The notes: generated from the sequence alone by a model not told the origin. DNA of 64,000 nucleotides from Lepidonotus clava (GCA_936440205.1 OW387138.1:54017526-54081525), one strand, 5' to 3'; positions 24,240-35,553 are shown, numbered from the stretch's first letter. Numbers and translations: made by a program.

Positions 24240-24745
24240 AAATATGGCTACACACATGAGGCCCGGCAGCTTAGGCAACTGAAATTAAACTTGTATGGAA
24301 CTGGTGAACACTACAGGAAACTTTGTGGTAGGCATTTTGTCTTGTTGTTGTGTTCAGGTGTTGAGTTATGTAGATCTTACAGGAGTTCGTAGTTCAGTTA
24401 TCTTCTGGGTCAAAGGTATTGACGAAGCTACTTGCTACACACACTATGCCTGGCAGCTGAGGCAAATTACAAACATTTAAATCTATTACGAGTGCCCCCA
24501 CTAACGTGCCCCCACGAACGTGCCCCCACGAACGTGCCCCCACGAACGTGCCCCCACAAACGTGCCCCCACGAACCATGACAAATACCCCCACGAACGAA
24601 ATTAAAATGCTATTATCTAAAATTACAAAAATGTCCATCTATTACGAGTGCCCCCACGAACGATGACAAATACCCCAACGAACGAGAGAATACCCCCACG
24701 GACCATGACAGAATACCCCCACCATCTAAATATTACAATATTCCC
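24240..24745. repeat. Outer motif array next to gene A 3' end
   Basis: A conserved block (GGCTACACACATGAGGCC... then ACACTATGCCTGGCAGCTGA) shared with 30,178 and, in part, 34,628 and 35,010 precedes about six tandem 14-bp units GTGCCCCCACGAAC. Scattered copies follow with CATGACAAA or GATGACAAA spacers. Confidence 0.85.
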
Positions 24746-24752
24746 CCGCAGT

Positions 24753-26578
24753 CTAAAAACTAAGCAAAAGTTGTATTTTCGTCTCCACCTCTTTCCTCTC
24801 CGATGGCGTCACATCAAACACTTTTCCAGAGCCTGAGGGTTTTGGCTTCTGGATCCGTGTAAGAATGTTACCCATCTCTATAGTCCCTACGTCCTCCAGT
24901 TTAGTCCACACGAACTTGTTGTTGTAAGGCTTCATGTACCGGATGTGAAGTATCGGTCCATCCACCTTACGGCACACCTGCACCGGGTACCACTCTTTCT
25001 GGTACGTACATCTCTGTCACAAAGCTGCCCACCTTGAGGGGTTGCTTGTCACGTACCCTAACCAGTTCCATATCATCTTCAGAGTCCCATGACTCGGACG
25101 ACACCTGGAGACGAGACAGCTTGACGTCATCTTCCGATTCAGACGAGGGTTCCGTATGACGTACTTCCCCATCCTCTTCGGAGTCCGACAACACATGCCT
25201 CTTCTGTGTCTTCTACAGGCCAGACAGCTTAGCGTCTTCTTCCGATTCAGACGAGGGTTCCGTATGACGTACTTCCCCATCCTCTTCAGAGTATGACGCT
25301 ATCCATGGCTCCGTCTCAAATAGCTGAACATCCTCATTGCAGAGCAAAGAAACCTTTTCTTCATCTTCCGATTTAGACGAGGGCTCCATATGATGTAGTT
25401 CATCATCGGAGTCGCACGACTTGCATGACTCAGACGACACCTCATCGTGTAGTTGTGCGAGTGTCATGTTGTCCTCATCATCATCATCATCAGAGTCCGA
25501 AGACGGCTGTACAGCTGGTTCTGGTTGGTGTAGATCCAGGGGCACAGTTCGCCATCCAGGGCAGGTGGGAGACAACTTGCAGCATGGGCCAAAGCAAGAG
25601 GTGTCCCGTATGGCCACACCAGTAGGGACTGATACACACGCATGCGTGCTCATCATTCCCTTGATGGGTGGAACGTTCCACCTCTTCACTTCCTTCTGTG
25701 TTGCCTCCACCTCTTCCAGTGATGCCGACAGCAGGTACATGTTCAGGGGTGAGCTGTTCGCAGCGGTGATGAACTCACTGCTGTTGCGGATAACTTGTCC
25801 ACCCTTCACCAGGTTGCTCATCTTGCATTTCAGTGAGCCACTGACCCCGTCACAAGGACCTTTCCCGTGTCCTGCCTCCAACCACGTCCACGATGCCTTG
25901 ATGTTGTGCATGTGGGCGAAAGCATCGATCATATGCACGGCCGTCCGGTTCCTATACTGGCTTGAGGGGCTGTCCTTGATGAAGTGCAGAACCTCCAACT
26001 CCGGCAGAAGCACTTCCAACCTTGCCAGCAGTTTCTTCAAGAAAGTGTATGTTGTGGGGATGGTGTGTGAGCCCACAGTCGTAACTCCAACAAAGCTTTT
26101 GACCCACAGCTTCACCCCATTGTGGTAATGGACCACCATGGGGTGAAGTGCAGTTTGTGCCTTGTCGAAGTACACAGCCGTAACTTCAAATGGGAACTCT
26201 GCTGACCAGTTCTCGGAGTAGTCCATCTGTAGTGTGGCCTCCTTGAATGGGATGAGAGCTTCCTTCAGGGTGCGTATATGTGCATACTGCACTTCAACGC
26301 CATGGCAGTGTCCCCTGAAGAAAAGCATCTTCTGACGGATGGTGGACTGCACTTCTTCCTTTGCCATGTGAAAGTCAACCAACTTGGTCTTCTTTATGTC
26401 GTCCTCTTTGTAAGTGACGGAGGTCCGTGCCCACTGCTGGACTGTGTAGTGGTCCTTCGTCATGCCGTGGAACAACTGATCCAGTTCATCTTCTGATAGT
26501 TGGCCAATATCCGGTGGGGAGGTGGGCATGCCCGGCACTGCCCCACTCAGCAATGTCATGTTTGCACAATGCGAGCAT
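24753..26578 (-). pseudogene. Outer gene A, 3' half (transposase-like), interrupted
   Basis: This is the C-terminal two thirds of the transposase-like protein, in three overlapping reading segments (25213-26578, 24967-25194, 24753-24983). It is therefore frame-shifted at least twice within the acidic region. The catalytic-core region is present: MDYSENWS, FIKDSPSSQYRNR, HGKGPCDG. Compared with the inner copy it has substitutions at conserved places, including CDGVSG for CDGVGG and SLKCKM for SLKRKM. Its reading frame stops at 26,578, where the inner element inserted; the gene resumes at 44,266. It is dead. Confidence 0.88.
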
Positions 26579-26582
26579 AGGT
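26579..26582. repeat. 4-bp target duplication AGGT of inner element (left)
   Basis: AGGT precedes the inner left TIR and recurs right after the inner right TIR at 44262-44265. The undisrupted gene in the inner copy reads GCATAGGCACTGACG at the same place, against GCATAGGTACTGACG here after removing the insert. This confirms the junction to the base. Confidence 0.93.
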
Positions 26583-26611
26583 GGTCGATTCTCACGAAAC
26601 GTGCCCAATTC
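26583..26611 (+). repeat. Inner left TIR (29 bp)
   Basis: Identical over 29 bases to the reverse complement of 44233-44261. It is followed by GCAGCAATAGG. Confidence 0.93.
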
Positions 26612-26769
26612 GCAGCAATAGGGGTCTCCAGGGTGATTTTTTTTTTTTTTTTTCAAATTCTTTCAATCTTCTGGTATACTTTAAAGGGTGTATTGTACAC
26701 TATGTATACTCATTTGGGAACACTAATATAGTTTTTTCTGAATTCTATTGCGTTTTTAATATCATTGTT

Positions 26770-26930
26770 TTAGACCCTGCCCCCACGAACGATGACAAGC
26801 CCCCACGAACGATGACAGAGCCCCCACGAACGATGACAAGCCCCCACGGACGATGATAATGCCCCCACGGACGATGATAATGCCCCCACGGATCATGACA
26901 GAGCCCCCACCGACTATGATACGAAGAACC
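26770..26930. repeat. Motif cluster in inner left arm
   Basis: Eight or so copies of CCCCCACGAACGATGACA or CCCCCACGGACGATGATA are spaced about 20 bases apart, directly after the start of the left arm. Confidence 0.85.
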
Positions 26931-27830
26931 TACAAATACTACATTTGTTTAATTTATATAACCGTACCTAAATTTTGAATAAATATTGAATAAATATTAA
27001 TCATAAATTTAATTAATCGTTTTATTCCATTGTCTTCACTTAAAATTACTAATATTGCATCTTTCTAATATCGTTTCAAACTATTTTTCCTATTTTTTTT
27101 TTATTCAATTCTCATTCATCAATAAAGATATTTAATAAACACCAATGAAAAATACAGTATATTACAATTTCTGAAATATTTTTTATTATTTACATATTTT
27201 TATCGAATTATTACATTTTCTAATAGTAATTTCATATATTTTGAATACATCTTCATTACAATTGAATTCAATAAACATTATACTATACATTTTCCCATAC
27301 AGTAAATTTATGCTGCTTCTATTCCTTTCCTCCATGAACGGGAAATCTCAATTCTCCTAACAACTATACAATACAAATTACATATTTAAAGTACAAATTA
27401 CTTTTATTTTCCATTACAAATTCATAATTTCCCAATTTCATTAGGTCTTCAAATTTTTTTAACTTTGTCCTAATATTTTCCACGATCTATACCATTATTT
27501 ATGTGTACATTCATATTTTCATTATTTCTAATCCTCACACAACTTTAAATTTCCAGTAATTCGATTACCCTTTTATCAACTCAGCATAATATTTCCTAAA
27601 CTTTTTATAACATTTCATCAATCTCGCAGCACTGAGTATCCATCACAAATTCTATCAGTACTATACCAAATACTAGAGCATCATATTTAGATTACTTAAT
27701 TTTTCATAACATTTCTTAAGCAGTTAAGTTCTTAATTTTAACCTCAATGCTTCTGAAAATGTACTAAGTATGCATCACAACTTGTATGAGTACTATACCA
27801 AATACTATAGCACAATATTCATATTACTGA
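26931..27830. other. Inner left arm, AT-rich, non-coding
   Basis: Very AT-rich sequence with poly-T and TTTATTA runs, partly homologous to 21,700-22,400 of the outer copy. I see no gene. Confidence 0.7.
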
Positions 27831-30020
27831 ATATTTCATAAGATATTGTTTAAACTATTGAAAATACTGTGAACGGTCTATATCTTATAGAACCCCCAAA
27901 CTCTTCCCCCACGGTTCCCCCATTGACCATGACAACTGTCCCCCACGGACCATCACAACTTCCACCGCTATACAGCACATTTTCTATCACGCAACAGTCA
28001 ACTTGTGAATCATAACCACACTGCATCTTAAAATCGACTAAGTATGCATTAATAACTTCTCCCACCATTTATTAGAGCTGCCACCACCATCCATCAGAAC
28101 CGCCCCCACGGTCCCCCCACCGACAAGCACAACTGGCCTCACGAACTATCGGAAAGTTCTCCGCAAACGATACAGCACAAGTTCTAAATACTAGAGCATG
28201 ATATTCACATTACTACATTTATCATAACATTTCGTGAAAACTGTTGAAAATACTGTCAACGGTCTACATCTTCAAGAACCGCCCCCACGGTGCCCCCACG
28301 GACCATGACAACTGTCCCCCACGCACCATCACAACTTCCACCGCTATACAGCACATTTCCTATCACGCAACAGTCAACTTGTGAATCATAACCACACTCC
28401 TTCTTAAAATCGACTAAGTATGCATTAAGAACTTCCCCCACCATTTATCAGAGCTGCCACCATCATCCATCAGAACCGCCCCCACGGTGCCCCCACGGAC
28501 GATGACAACTGCCCCCACGAACTATCAGAAAGTTCTCCGCAAACGATACAGCACAAGTTCCCCCATCACATCGCAAAAGTTCTTTACAAAATATTATTCC
28601 ATCATAAATTTGCTCTAAATACTATGCTAAATACTAGAGCATGATATTCACATTACTGCATTTATCATAACATTTCGTGAAAACTGTTGAAAATACTGTC
28701 AACGGTCTACATCTTCAAGAACCGCCCCCACGGTGCCCCCACGGACCATGACAACTGGCCCCCACGCACCATCACAACTTCCACCGCTATACAGCACATT
28801 TCCTATCACGCAACAGTCAACTTGTGAATCATAACCACACTCCTTCTTAAAATCGACTAAGTATGCATTAAGAACTTCCCCCACCATTTATCAGAGCTGC
28901 CACCACCACCCATCAGAACCGCCCCCACGGTGCCCCCACGGACGATGACAACTGCCCCCACGAACTATCGGAAAGTTCTCCGCAAATGATACAGCACAAG
29001 TTCCCCCATCACATTGCAAAAGTTCTTTACAAAATATTATTCCATCATAAATTAGCTCTAAATACTATGCTAAATACTAGAGCATGATATTCACATTACT
29101 GCATTTATCATAACATTTCGTGAAAACTGTTGAAAATACTGTCAACGGTCTACATCTTCAAGAACCGCCCCCACGGTGCCCCCACGGACCATGACAACTG
29201 TCCCCCACGCACCATCACAACTTCCACCGCTATACAGCACATTTCCTATCACGCAACAGTCAACTTGTGAATCATAACCACACTCCTTCTTAAAATCGAC
29301 TAAGTATGCATTAAGAACTTCCCCCACCATTTATCAGAGCTGCCACCACCATCCATCAGAACCGCCCCCACGGTGCCCCCACGGACGATGACAACTGCCC
29401 CCACGAACTATCGGAAAGTTCTCCGCAAACCATACAGCACAAGTTCCCCCATCACATCGCAAAAGTTCTTTACAAAATATTATTCCATCATAAATTTGCT
29501 CTAAATACTATGCTAAATACTAGAGCATGATATTCACATTACTGCATTTATCATAACATTTCGTGAAAACTGTTGAAAATACTGTCAACGGTCTACATCT
29601 TCAAGAACCGCCCCCACGGTGCCCCCACGGACCATGACAACTGTCCCCCACGCACCATCACAACTTCCACCGCTATACAGCACATTTCCTATCACGCAAC
29701 AGTCAACTTGTGAATCATAACCACACTCCTTCTTAAAATCGACTAAGTATGCATTAAGAACTTCCCCCACCATTTATCAGAGCTGCCACCATCATCCATC
29801 AGAACCGCCCCCACGGTGCCCCCACGGACGATGACAACTGCCCCCACGAACTATCGGAAAGTTCTCCCCAAACAATACAGCACAAGTTCCCCCATCACAT
29901 CGCAAAAGTTCTTTACAAAATATTATTCCATCATAAATTTGCTCTAAATACTATGCTAAATACTAGAGTATGATATTCACATTACTGCATTTATCATAAC
30001 ATTTCGTCAACGGTCCCCAC
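27830..30020. repeat. 443-bp tandem array, four near-identical units plus partial ends
   Basis: CAACGGTCTACATCTTCAAG recurs at about 28,258, 28,701, 29,144 and 29,587, exactly 443 bases apart. A diverged partial unit precedes it (27,840-28,230) and a truncated one follows. Each unit carries GGTGCCCCCACGGACCATGA, a CCCCCACGCACCATCACAA variant and GGTGCCCCCACGGACGATGA. Units differ at only a handful of positions, which implies recent amplification or homogenisation. The 62-codon minus-strand frames inside are repeat artefacts. Confidence 0.93.
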
Positions 30021-30169
30021 GGTGCCCCCACGGACCATCACAACTTTCCCCAAGGGAATCACATCTCAAAAGTTCTGTACCAAATATTGCATCATTTCCT
30101 AATAGGGTATTACTTTATATTTAAATCGATTTGTCTCAGTACTAATTTTACAATATAGCAAAATTCTCT

Positions 30170-30638
30170 AAATAAATATGGCTACACACATGAGGCCTGG
30201 CAGCTTAGGCAACTGAATTTAAACTTGTATGGAACCGGTGAAGACTACAGCAAACTTCATGGCAGGCAGTTTGTCTTGTTGCGGTGTTCAGGTGTTGAGT
30301 TATGTAGATCTTACAGGAGTTACAGGAGTTGGTAGTCCAGTTATCTTCTGGGTCAAAGGTATTGACGAAGCTACTTGCTACACACACTATGCCTGGCAGC
30401 TGAGGCAAATTAAAAAAAAATTAAATCTATTACGAGTGCCCCCACGAACGTGCCCCCACGAATGATGACAAATACCCCCACGAACTAAATTAAAATGCTA
30501 TTTTTAAAATTACAAAAATGTCCAACTATTCCGAGTACCCCCACCAACCATGACACATAACCCAAAATACCAAACAATACCCCCACTTACCATTACAGAA
30601 TACCCCCACCATCTAAATATTACAATACCCCCCACAGT
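30170..30638. repeat. Conserved block and sparse motifs downstream of inner gene A
   Basis: GGCTACACACATGAGGCCTG, then ACACTATGCCTGGCAGCTGA, are shared with 24,240-24,480 of the outer copy. Only a few motif copies follow here, against six tandem units in the outer copy. Confidence 0.75.
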
Positions 30639-33218
30639 CTACAAACTAAGCAAAAGTTGTAACTTCGTCTCCACCTCTTTCCTCTCCGATGGCGTCACAT
30701 CAAACACTTTTCCAGAGCCTGATGGTTTTGGCTTCTGGATCCGTGTAAGAATGTTACCCATCTCTACGGTCCCTACATCCTCCAGTTTAGTCCACACGAA
30801 CTTGTTGTTGTAATGCTTCATGTACCGGATGTGAAGTATCGGTCCATCCACCTTACGGCACACCTGCACCGGGTACCACTTCTTCTGGTACATCACTGTC
30901 ACAAAGCTGCCCACCTTGAGTGGTTGCTTGTCACGTACCCTTACCAGTTCCATATTATCCTCAGAGTCCCACGACTCGGACGACACCTGGAGACGAGACA
31001 GCTTGACATCATCTTCCGATTCAGACGAGGGTTCCGTATGAAGTACTTCCCCATCCTCTTCAGAGTCCGACGACACATGCCTCTTCTGTGTCTTCCACAG
31101 GCCAGACAGCTTAACGTCTTCTTCCGATTCAGACGAGGGTTCCGTATGACGTACTTCCCCATCCTCTTCAGAGTCCGACGCTATCCATGGCTCCGTCTCA
31201 CATAGCTGAACATCCTCATTGCGCAGCAAAGAAACCTTTTCTTCATCTTCCGATTCAGACGAGGGCTCCATATCGGAGTCGCACGACTTGCACGACTCGG
31301 ACGACACCTCATCACGTACTTGTGCGAGTGTCATGTTGTCCTCATCATCATCATCATCAGAGTCCGAAGACGGCTGTACAGCTGGTTCTGGTTGGTGTAG
31401 ATCCAGTGGCACGGTGCGCCATCCAGGGCAGGTGGGAGACAATTTGCAGCATGGGCCAAAGCAAGAGGTGTCCCGTATGGCCACACCAGTAGGGACTGAT
31501 ACACACGCGTGCGTACTCATCATTCCCTTGATGGGCAGAACGTTCCACCTCTTCACTTCATTCTGTGTTGCCTCCACCTCTTCCAGTGATGCCGACAGCA
31601 GGTACATGTTCAGGGGTGAGCTGTTTGCAGCGGTGATGAACTCACTGGTGTTGCGGATAACTTGTCCACCCTTGACGAGGTTGCTCATCTTCCGTTTCAG
31701 TGAGCCACCCACCCCGTCACAAGGACCTTTACCGTGTCCTGCCTCCAACCACGTCCACGATGCCTTGATGTTGTGCATGTGGGCGAAAGCACCGATCATA
31801 TGCACAGCCGTCCGGTTCCTATACTGGCTTGAGGGGCTGTCCGTGATGAAGTGCAGAACCTCCAACTCTGGCAGAAGAACTTCCAACCTGGCCAGCAGTT
31901 TCTTCAAGAAAGTGTACGTTGTGGGTATGGTGTGTGAGCCCACAGTCGTAACTCCAACAAAGCTTTTGACCAGCAGCTTCACCCCGTTGTGGTAATGGAC
32001 CACCATCGGGTGAAGTGCAGTTTGTGCTTTGTCGAAGTACACAGCCGTAACTTCGAATGGGAACTCTGCCGACCAGTTCTCAGAGTAGTCCATCTGTAGT
32101 GTGGCCTCCTTGAATGGTATGAGTGCTTCCTTCAGGGTGCGTATCTGTGCATACTGCACTTCAACGCGATGGCAGTGTCCCCTGAAGAAAAGCATCTTCT
32201 GACGGATGGTGGACTGCACTTCTTCCTTCGCCATGTGAAAGTCAACCAACTTGGTCTTCTTTATGTCGTCCTGTTTGTAAGTGACGGAGGTCCGTGCCCA
32301 CTGCTGGACGGTGTAGTGGTCCTTCGTCATCCCGTGGAACAACTGATCCAGTTCATCTTCTGATAGTTGGCCAATATCCGGTGGGGAGGTGGGCATGCCC
32401 GGCACTGCCCCACTCAGCAATGTCATGTTTGCACAATGCGAGCATAGGCACTGACGTCGCTGAGTGAATGCGATGGTTTTCACGTACTTTGGTCGTGACC
32501 GACAGAAAGTCGCCAAAGATAACTTTCCTCCCTCCTCCTGGTACTTGCGGTGAAGGCTGCTCAGGGTGTATTTGAGCCCGTGAATCTGTTGTCCCTTGAC
32601 ATGGTCCCGTTTCGATGGCATCACCGAACTGCTTTCGGGCCGGCACATGTAGGCTTCAACAGAAGCTTGGTTTTTTTCTTTATTCAACGCCCTCTGACTG
32701 ATGTTAACCTTGCGCTTTCCAAGGAGTTTCCTGGATATTCCGATCTTTCTACTTATCTCCGAAGCACATCTTGTTGTTTGTTTAGTTGCTTCCGGAATTG
32801 AAGTGAACAGTTCCTTCTTGGTCTTTGTAGAGGCTCCTTTCACCGCTGATACAGTAACAGTGAAAGGCATTATGTTCCGTATACGTCCTAGTGTGGGAGT
32901 TATTTCTAACTTCTCACACAGGTGGAAGGCCTCTTTCTGAGGAGTCGACCAACTCTGTTTCATATTTACTTTTCTGTGTTTATCTTTCTTTAAATTGTCA
33001 TGGTCGTCATTATCCGTGGAAGTATTGTCGTCGTCGTCGTCCGTGGGGGCATTTTCATCATCGTCCGTGGGGACGTCATCCGTTGCGGCGGCGTCCGTGG
33101 GGGCATCGTCCGTGGGGGAGTCGTCCGTGGGGGCGTCGTCCGTGGGGGCTTTATCATCATCGTCCGTTTCTTCTTCACTTTCTAAATCCCCATCATATTC
33201 TGAAGATATATCGCTCAT
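30639..33218 (-). CDS. Gene A: DDD-type transposase-like protein, 859 aa
   Basis: A single open frame from the ATG at 33,218 to the TAG at 30,639. Residues 1-75 are acidic and include APTDD repeats encoded by the CCCCCACGGACGA motif. Residues 90-170 are basic. At about 240-265 RPKYV...CLCSHCAN looks like a small zinc-binding site. The core has three well-spaced acidic residues: D377 in MDYSENWS, D460 in ITDSPSSQYRN and D501 in GHGKGPCDGVGG, as expected of an RNase-H-fold DDE/D transposase. Residues 590-765 are Ser/Glu/Asp-rich repeats. The C-terminus from about residue 769 (VGSFVTVMY...WYPVQV) looks like a small SH3/Tudor-type barrel. Similar signatures occur, from memory, in many uncharacterised multicopy animal proteins. 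It presumably cuts and joins the element's TIRs in the nucleus. The family assignment (Sola?) is unproven. Confidence 0.8.
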   Translation of the reverse strand: MSDISSEYDGDLESEEETDDDDKAPTDDAPTDDSPTDDAPTDAAATDDVPTDDDENAPTDDDDDNTSTDNDDHDNLKKDKHRKVNMKQSWSTPQKEAFHLCEKLEITPTLGRIRNIMPFTVTVSAVKGASTKTKKELFTSIPEATKQTTRCASEISRKIGISRKLLGKRKVNISQRALNKEKNQASVEAYMCRPESSSVMPSKRDHVKGQQIHGLKYTLSSLHRKYQEEGGKLSLATFCRSRPKYVKTIAFTQRRQCLCSHCANMTLLSGAVPGMPTSPPDIGQLSEDELDQLFHGMTKDHYTVQQWARTSVTYKQDDIKKTKLVDFHMAKEEVQSTIRQKMLFFRGHCHRVEVQYAQIRTLKEALIPFKEATLQMDYSENWSAEFPFEVTAVYFDKAQTALHPMVVHYHNGVKLLVKSFVGVTTVGSHTIPTTYTFLKKLLARLEVLLPELEVLHFITDSPSSQYRNRTAVHMIGAFAHMHNIKASWTWLEAGHGKGPCDGVGGSLKRKMSNLVKGGQVIRNTSEFITAANSSPLNMYLLSASLEEVEATQNEVKRWNVLPIKGMMSTHACVSVPTGVAIRDTSCFGPCCKLSPTCPGWRTVPLDLHQPEPAVQPSSDSDDDDDEDNMTLAQVRDEVSSESCKSCDSDMEPSSESEDEEKVSLLRNEDVQLCETEPWIASDSEEDGEVRHTEPSSESEEDVKLSGLWKTQKRHVSSDSEEDGEVLHTEPSSESEDDVKLSRLQVSSESWDSEDNMELVRVRDKQPLKVGSFVTVMYQKKWYPVQVCRKVDGPILHIRYMKHYNNKFVWTKLEDVGTVEMGNILTRIQKPKPSGSGKVFDVTPSERKEVETKLQLLLSL

Positions 33219-33251
33219 GTCTTCTCCCTCATCCTCCGTTTCCAAAAGTAG

Positions 33252-34531
33252 TCAACTCTTATCATCGTCGCTTAGCGCTTCGCTTCTGTTTCTTATCGAT
33301 GTTACGAATTTTTCATACACCTCACTCTCCTCATCAGTATCATACGGATCTTTTTCCTCATGATAATCTTCGTCTTCCTTCTCTTCCTCATCACAATCTT
33401 TCTCATCCCTATACTCATCATCCTTCTCCTCGTCATCATACTCCTCCTGATCATCATCCTTCTTCTCCCTCTCTTCCTCATCCTTCTTCTCCCTCTCTTC
33501 CTCATCCGTATACTGATCATTACCTTCTGTCTCTTCCTCTCCCTTCTCTTCCTCATCGCTACTATCATTACACTTGTCCTCGTCCTTATCCTCCTCCTCC
33601 TCCACCTCTCCATAATTCTCCTTCTCCTCATCCTCTTCCCTGTCTTCATCATCATCATCCTTCTTCTCCCTCTCTTCCTCATCCGTATGCTGCTCATTAC
33701 CTTCTCTCTCTTCCTCTCCCTTCTCTTCCTCATCGCTACTATCATTACACTTGTCCTCGTCCTTATCCTCCTCCTCCTCCACCTCTCCATAATTCTCCTT
33801 CTCCTCATACTCTTCCCTGTCTTCATCATCATCATCCTTCTTCTCCCTCTCTTCCTCATCCGTATGCTGCTCATTACCTTCTCTCTCTTCCTCTCCCTTC
33901 TCTTCCTCATCGCTACTATCATTACACTTGTCCTCGTCCTTATCCTCCTCCTCCTCCACCTCTCCGTCCTTCTCCTTCTCCTCATCCTCTTCCCTCTCTT
34001 CCTCATCATCATCCTTCTTCTCCCTCTCTTCCTCATCCTTCTTCTCCCTCTCTTCCTCATCCCTATCCTGCTCATTACCTTCTTTCTCTTCCTCTCCCTT
34101 CTCTTCCTCATCTCTACTCTCATTACACTTATCCTCGTCCTTATCCTCCTCCTGAACCTCTCCGTCCTTCTCCTTCTCCTCATCCTCTTCCCTCTCTTCA
34201 TCATCATCATCCTTCTCTTCCTTATACACGTCATGATCGTACTGCTCCTTATCCTTATCCTCTTTCTCCACATTTTTCTCCTTCTCCTTCTGATTCTCTT
34301 CGATCTCTTCTAATGTTAAGAGAGTCTGTATTATATCGTTTTCATCCATGGACGACCACGAGTCTTCATTGTTCTCAAGTTCCTCACTATCTTTTATAAC
34401 GTGTCCCTCTTTTTTCTGAACGTCCGTGGGGGCGGTTGTGATGGTCGGGGGTGGGGGCACCGTCGAACTCTCGTCTTCTTCATGACTCTCCTTTATTGGG
34501 TGGTGTTCGATTTTAAAAAAGTCTGTGGGCG
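33252..34531 (-). CDS. Gene A 5' part: highly acidic repeat ORF
   Basis: An open frame of about 425 codons in the same frame as the transposase ORF. The two are separated only by one TGA and ten codons before the next ATG. It starts after a possible acceptor (AATCACCAG at about 34,532) and carries a motif-derived TTAPTD segment, a conserved NEDSWSSMDENDI piece, then long Glu/Asp/Lys repeats (EEEREKKDDDDE, EEEEDKDEDKCNDSSDEEEK in three near-identical blocks), ending PYDTDEESEVYEKF. The outer copy has homologous sequence at 44,530-45,500, followed upstream by more coding-like sequence. It could be the N-terminus of a longer transposase, a separate protein, or an exon whose intron I cannot place. 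Such acidic tracts are often disordered. Confidence 0.55.
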
Positions 34532-35170
34532 CTGGTGATTACAAAATACTTCTGTTTAAAAAAGAACTATTATTTTACTAGGATTATTATACGAGTTTTA
34601 CATATTTCTTATGTATTACAGGGTTGCTTGCTACACACACTATGCCTGGCAGCTGAGGCAAATTAAACAACAAAAAAATCTATTACGAGTGCCCCCACGA
34701 ACGTGCCCCCACGAACGTGCCCCCACGAACGTGCCCCCACGAACGTGCCCCCACGAACGTGCCCCCACGAACGTGCCCCCACGAACGTGCCCCCACGAAC
34801 GTGCCCCCACGAACGATGACAAATAGCCCCACTAGTTAACGAAATTAAAATGCTATGCTTACAGGCACAAGTAACTCTCACACAGTTAAAGAACCATAAC
34901 AGATGCCAGTGGGGCGCTGGTGATTACAAAATACTTCTGTTTAAAAAAGAACTATTATTTTACTAGGATTATTATACGAGTTTTACATATTTCTTATGTA
35001 TTACAGGGTTGCTTGCTACACACACTATGCCTGGCAGCTGAGGCAAATTAAACAACAACAAAATCTATTACGAGTGCCCCCACGAACGTGCCCCCACGAA
35101 CGATGACAAATAGCCCCACTAGTTAACAAAATTAAAATGCTATGCTTACAGGGACAAGTAACTCTCACAC
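34520..35170. repeat. Direct duplication with a variable 14-bp motif array
   Basis: GCGCTGGTGATTACAAAATA starts two copies at about 34,529 and 34,914. The first contains nine perfect tandem GTGCCCCCACGAAC units (34,689-34,814). The second has only two. The rest of the two copies is nearly identical, so unit number changed after the duplication. Confidence 0.9.
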
Positions 35171-35553
35171 AGTTAAATAACGTTGTTTAGAACATTCTGA
35201 GGTTGTTCATCACTGTAGGGTCAAAAATACAAAGTACAAAGTATAGTACTCCACCATTTTTTGTTTGAATTTGAAATTCCTACACAATATACTTGGGTTA
35301 GAGAAATTATACAGAACCATAAGAACTGTAGAATTTTAGCTTGCAAAAAAATACTAGTTTAAGTATATGAAATTACTACAAAATCTCTATAATGTTCTAC
35401 AGTACTTATTAGATTGGGCGAGGCAAGCGTTTTAGGTTAGGAAAGATAAAATTGAAATTTACAAAATGATTACTATAGATTTACAAAATCACGTAAGTGC
35501 TAACGTGACAAATGTTAAAACTTAAAGTGAAAAGCTGAAGTTAAAACATTAAA
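35171..35553. other. Inner intergenic spacer between genes A and B
   Basis: AT-rich sequence with no motif copies and no supported gene. It includes TTAGATTGGGCGAGGCAAGC, which resembles codons of gene B's last exon (LLDWARQAF) and may be a stray fragment. Confidence 0.5.

Noticed and set aside
25421-26128. 235-codon plus-strand frame (and 31,219-31,995)
   Set aside because: Antisense shadows of the transposase-like gene A; the minus-strand reading has the conserved motifs and is shared by both copies.
28256-29773. Four 62-codon minus-strand frames in the 443-bp array
   Set aside because: Open only because the satellite unit happens to be open; no start context, and one base of drift between units is not codon-structured.
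33302-34313. Long Arg/Met-rich and Leu/Ile-rich open frames opposite and beside the acidic ORF
   Set aside because: They are frame and strand shadows of the GAG/GAA/GAT repeat tract and have no domain, start or splice context.
32990-34399. 502-codon plus-strand His/Pro/Ser-rich frame
   Set aside because: Complement of the acidic and APTDD coding repeats; low-complexity shadow.
24480-35110. Regularly spaced short repeats resembling a CRISPR array
   Set aside because: The repeats are tandem 14-bp units or units of a eukaryotic satellite, with no unique spacers of constant length and no cas genes; the DNA is clearly animal.
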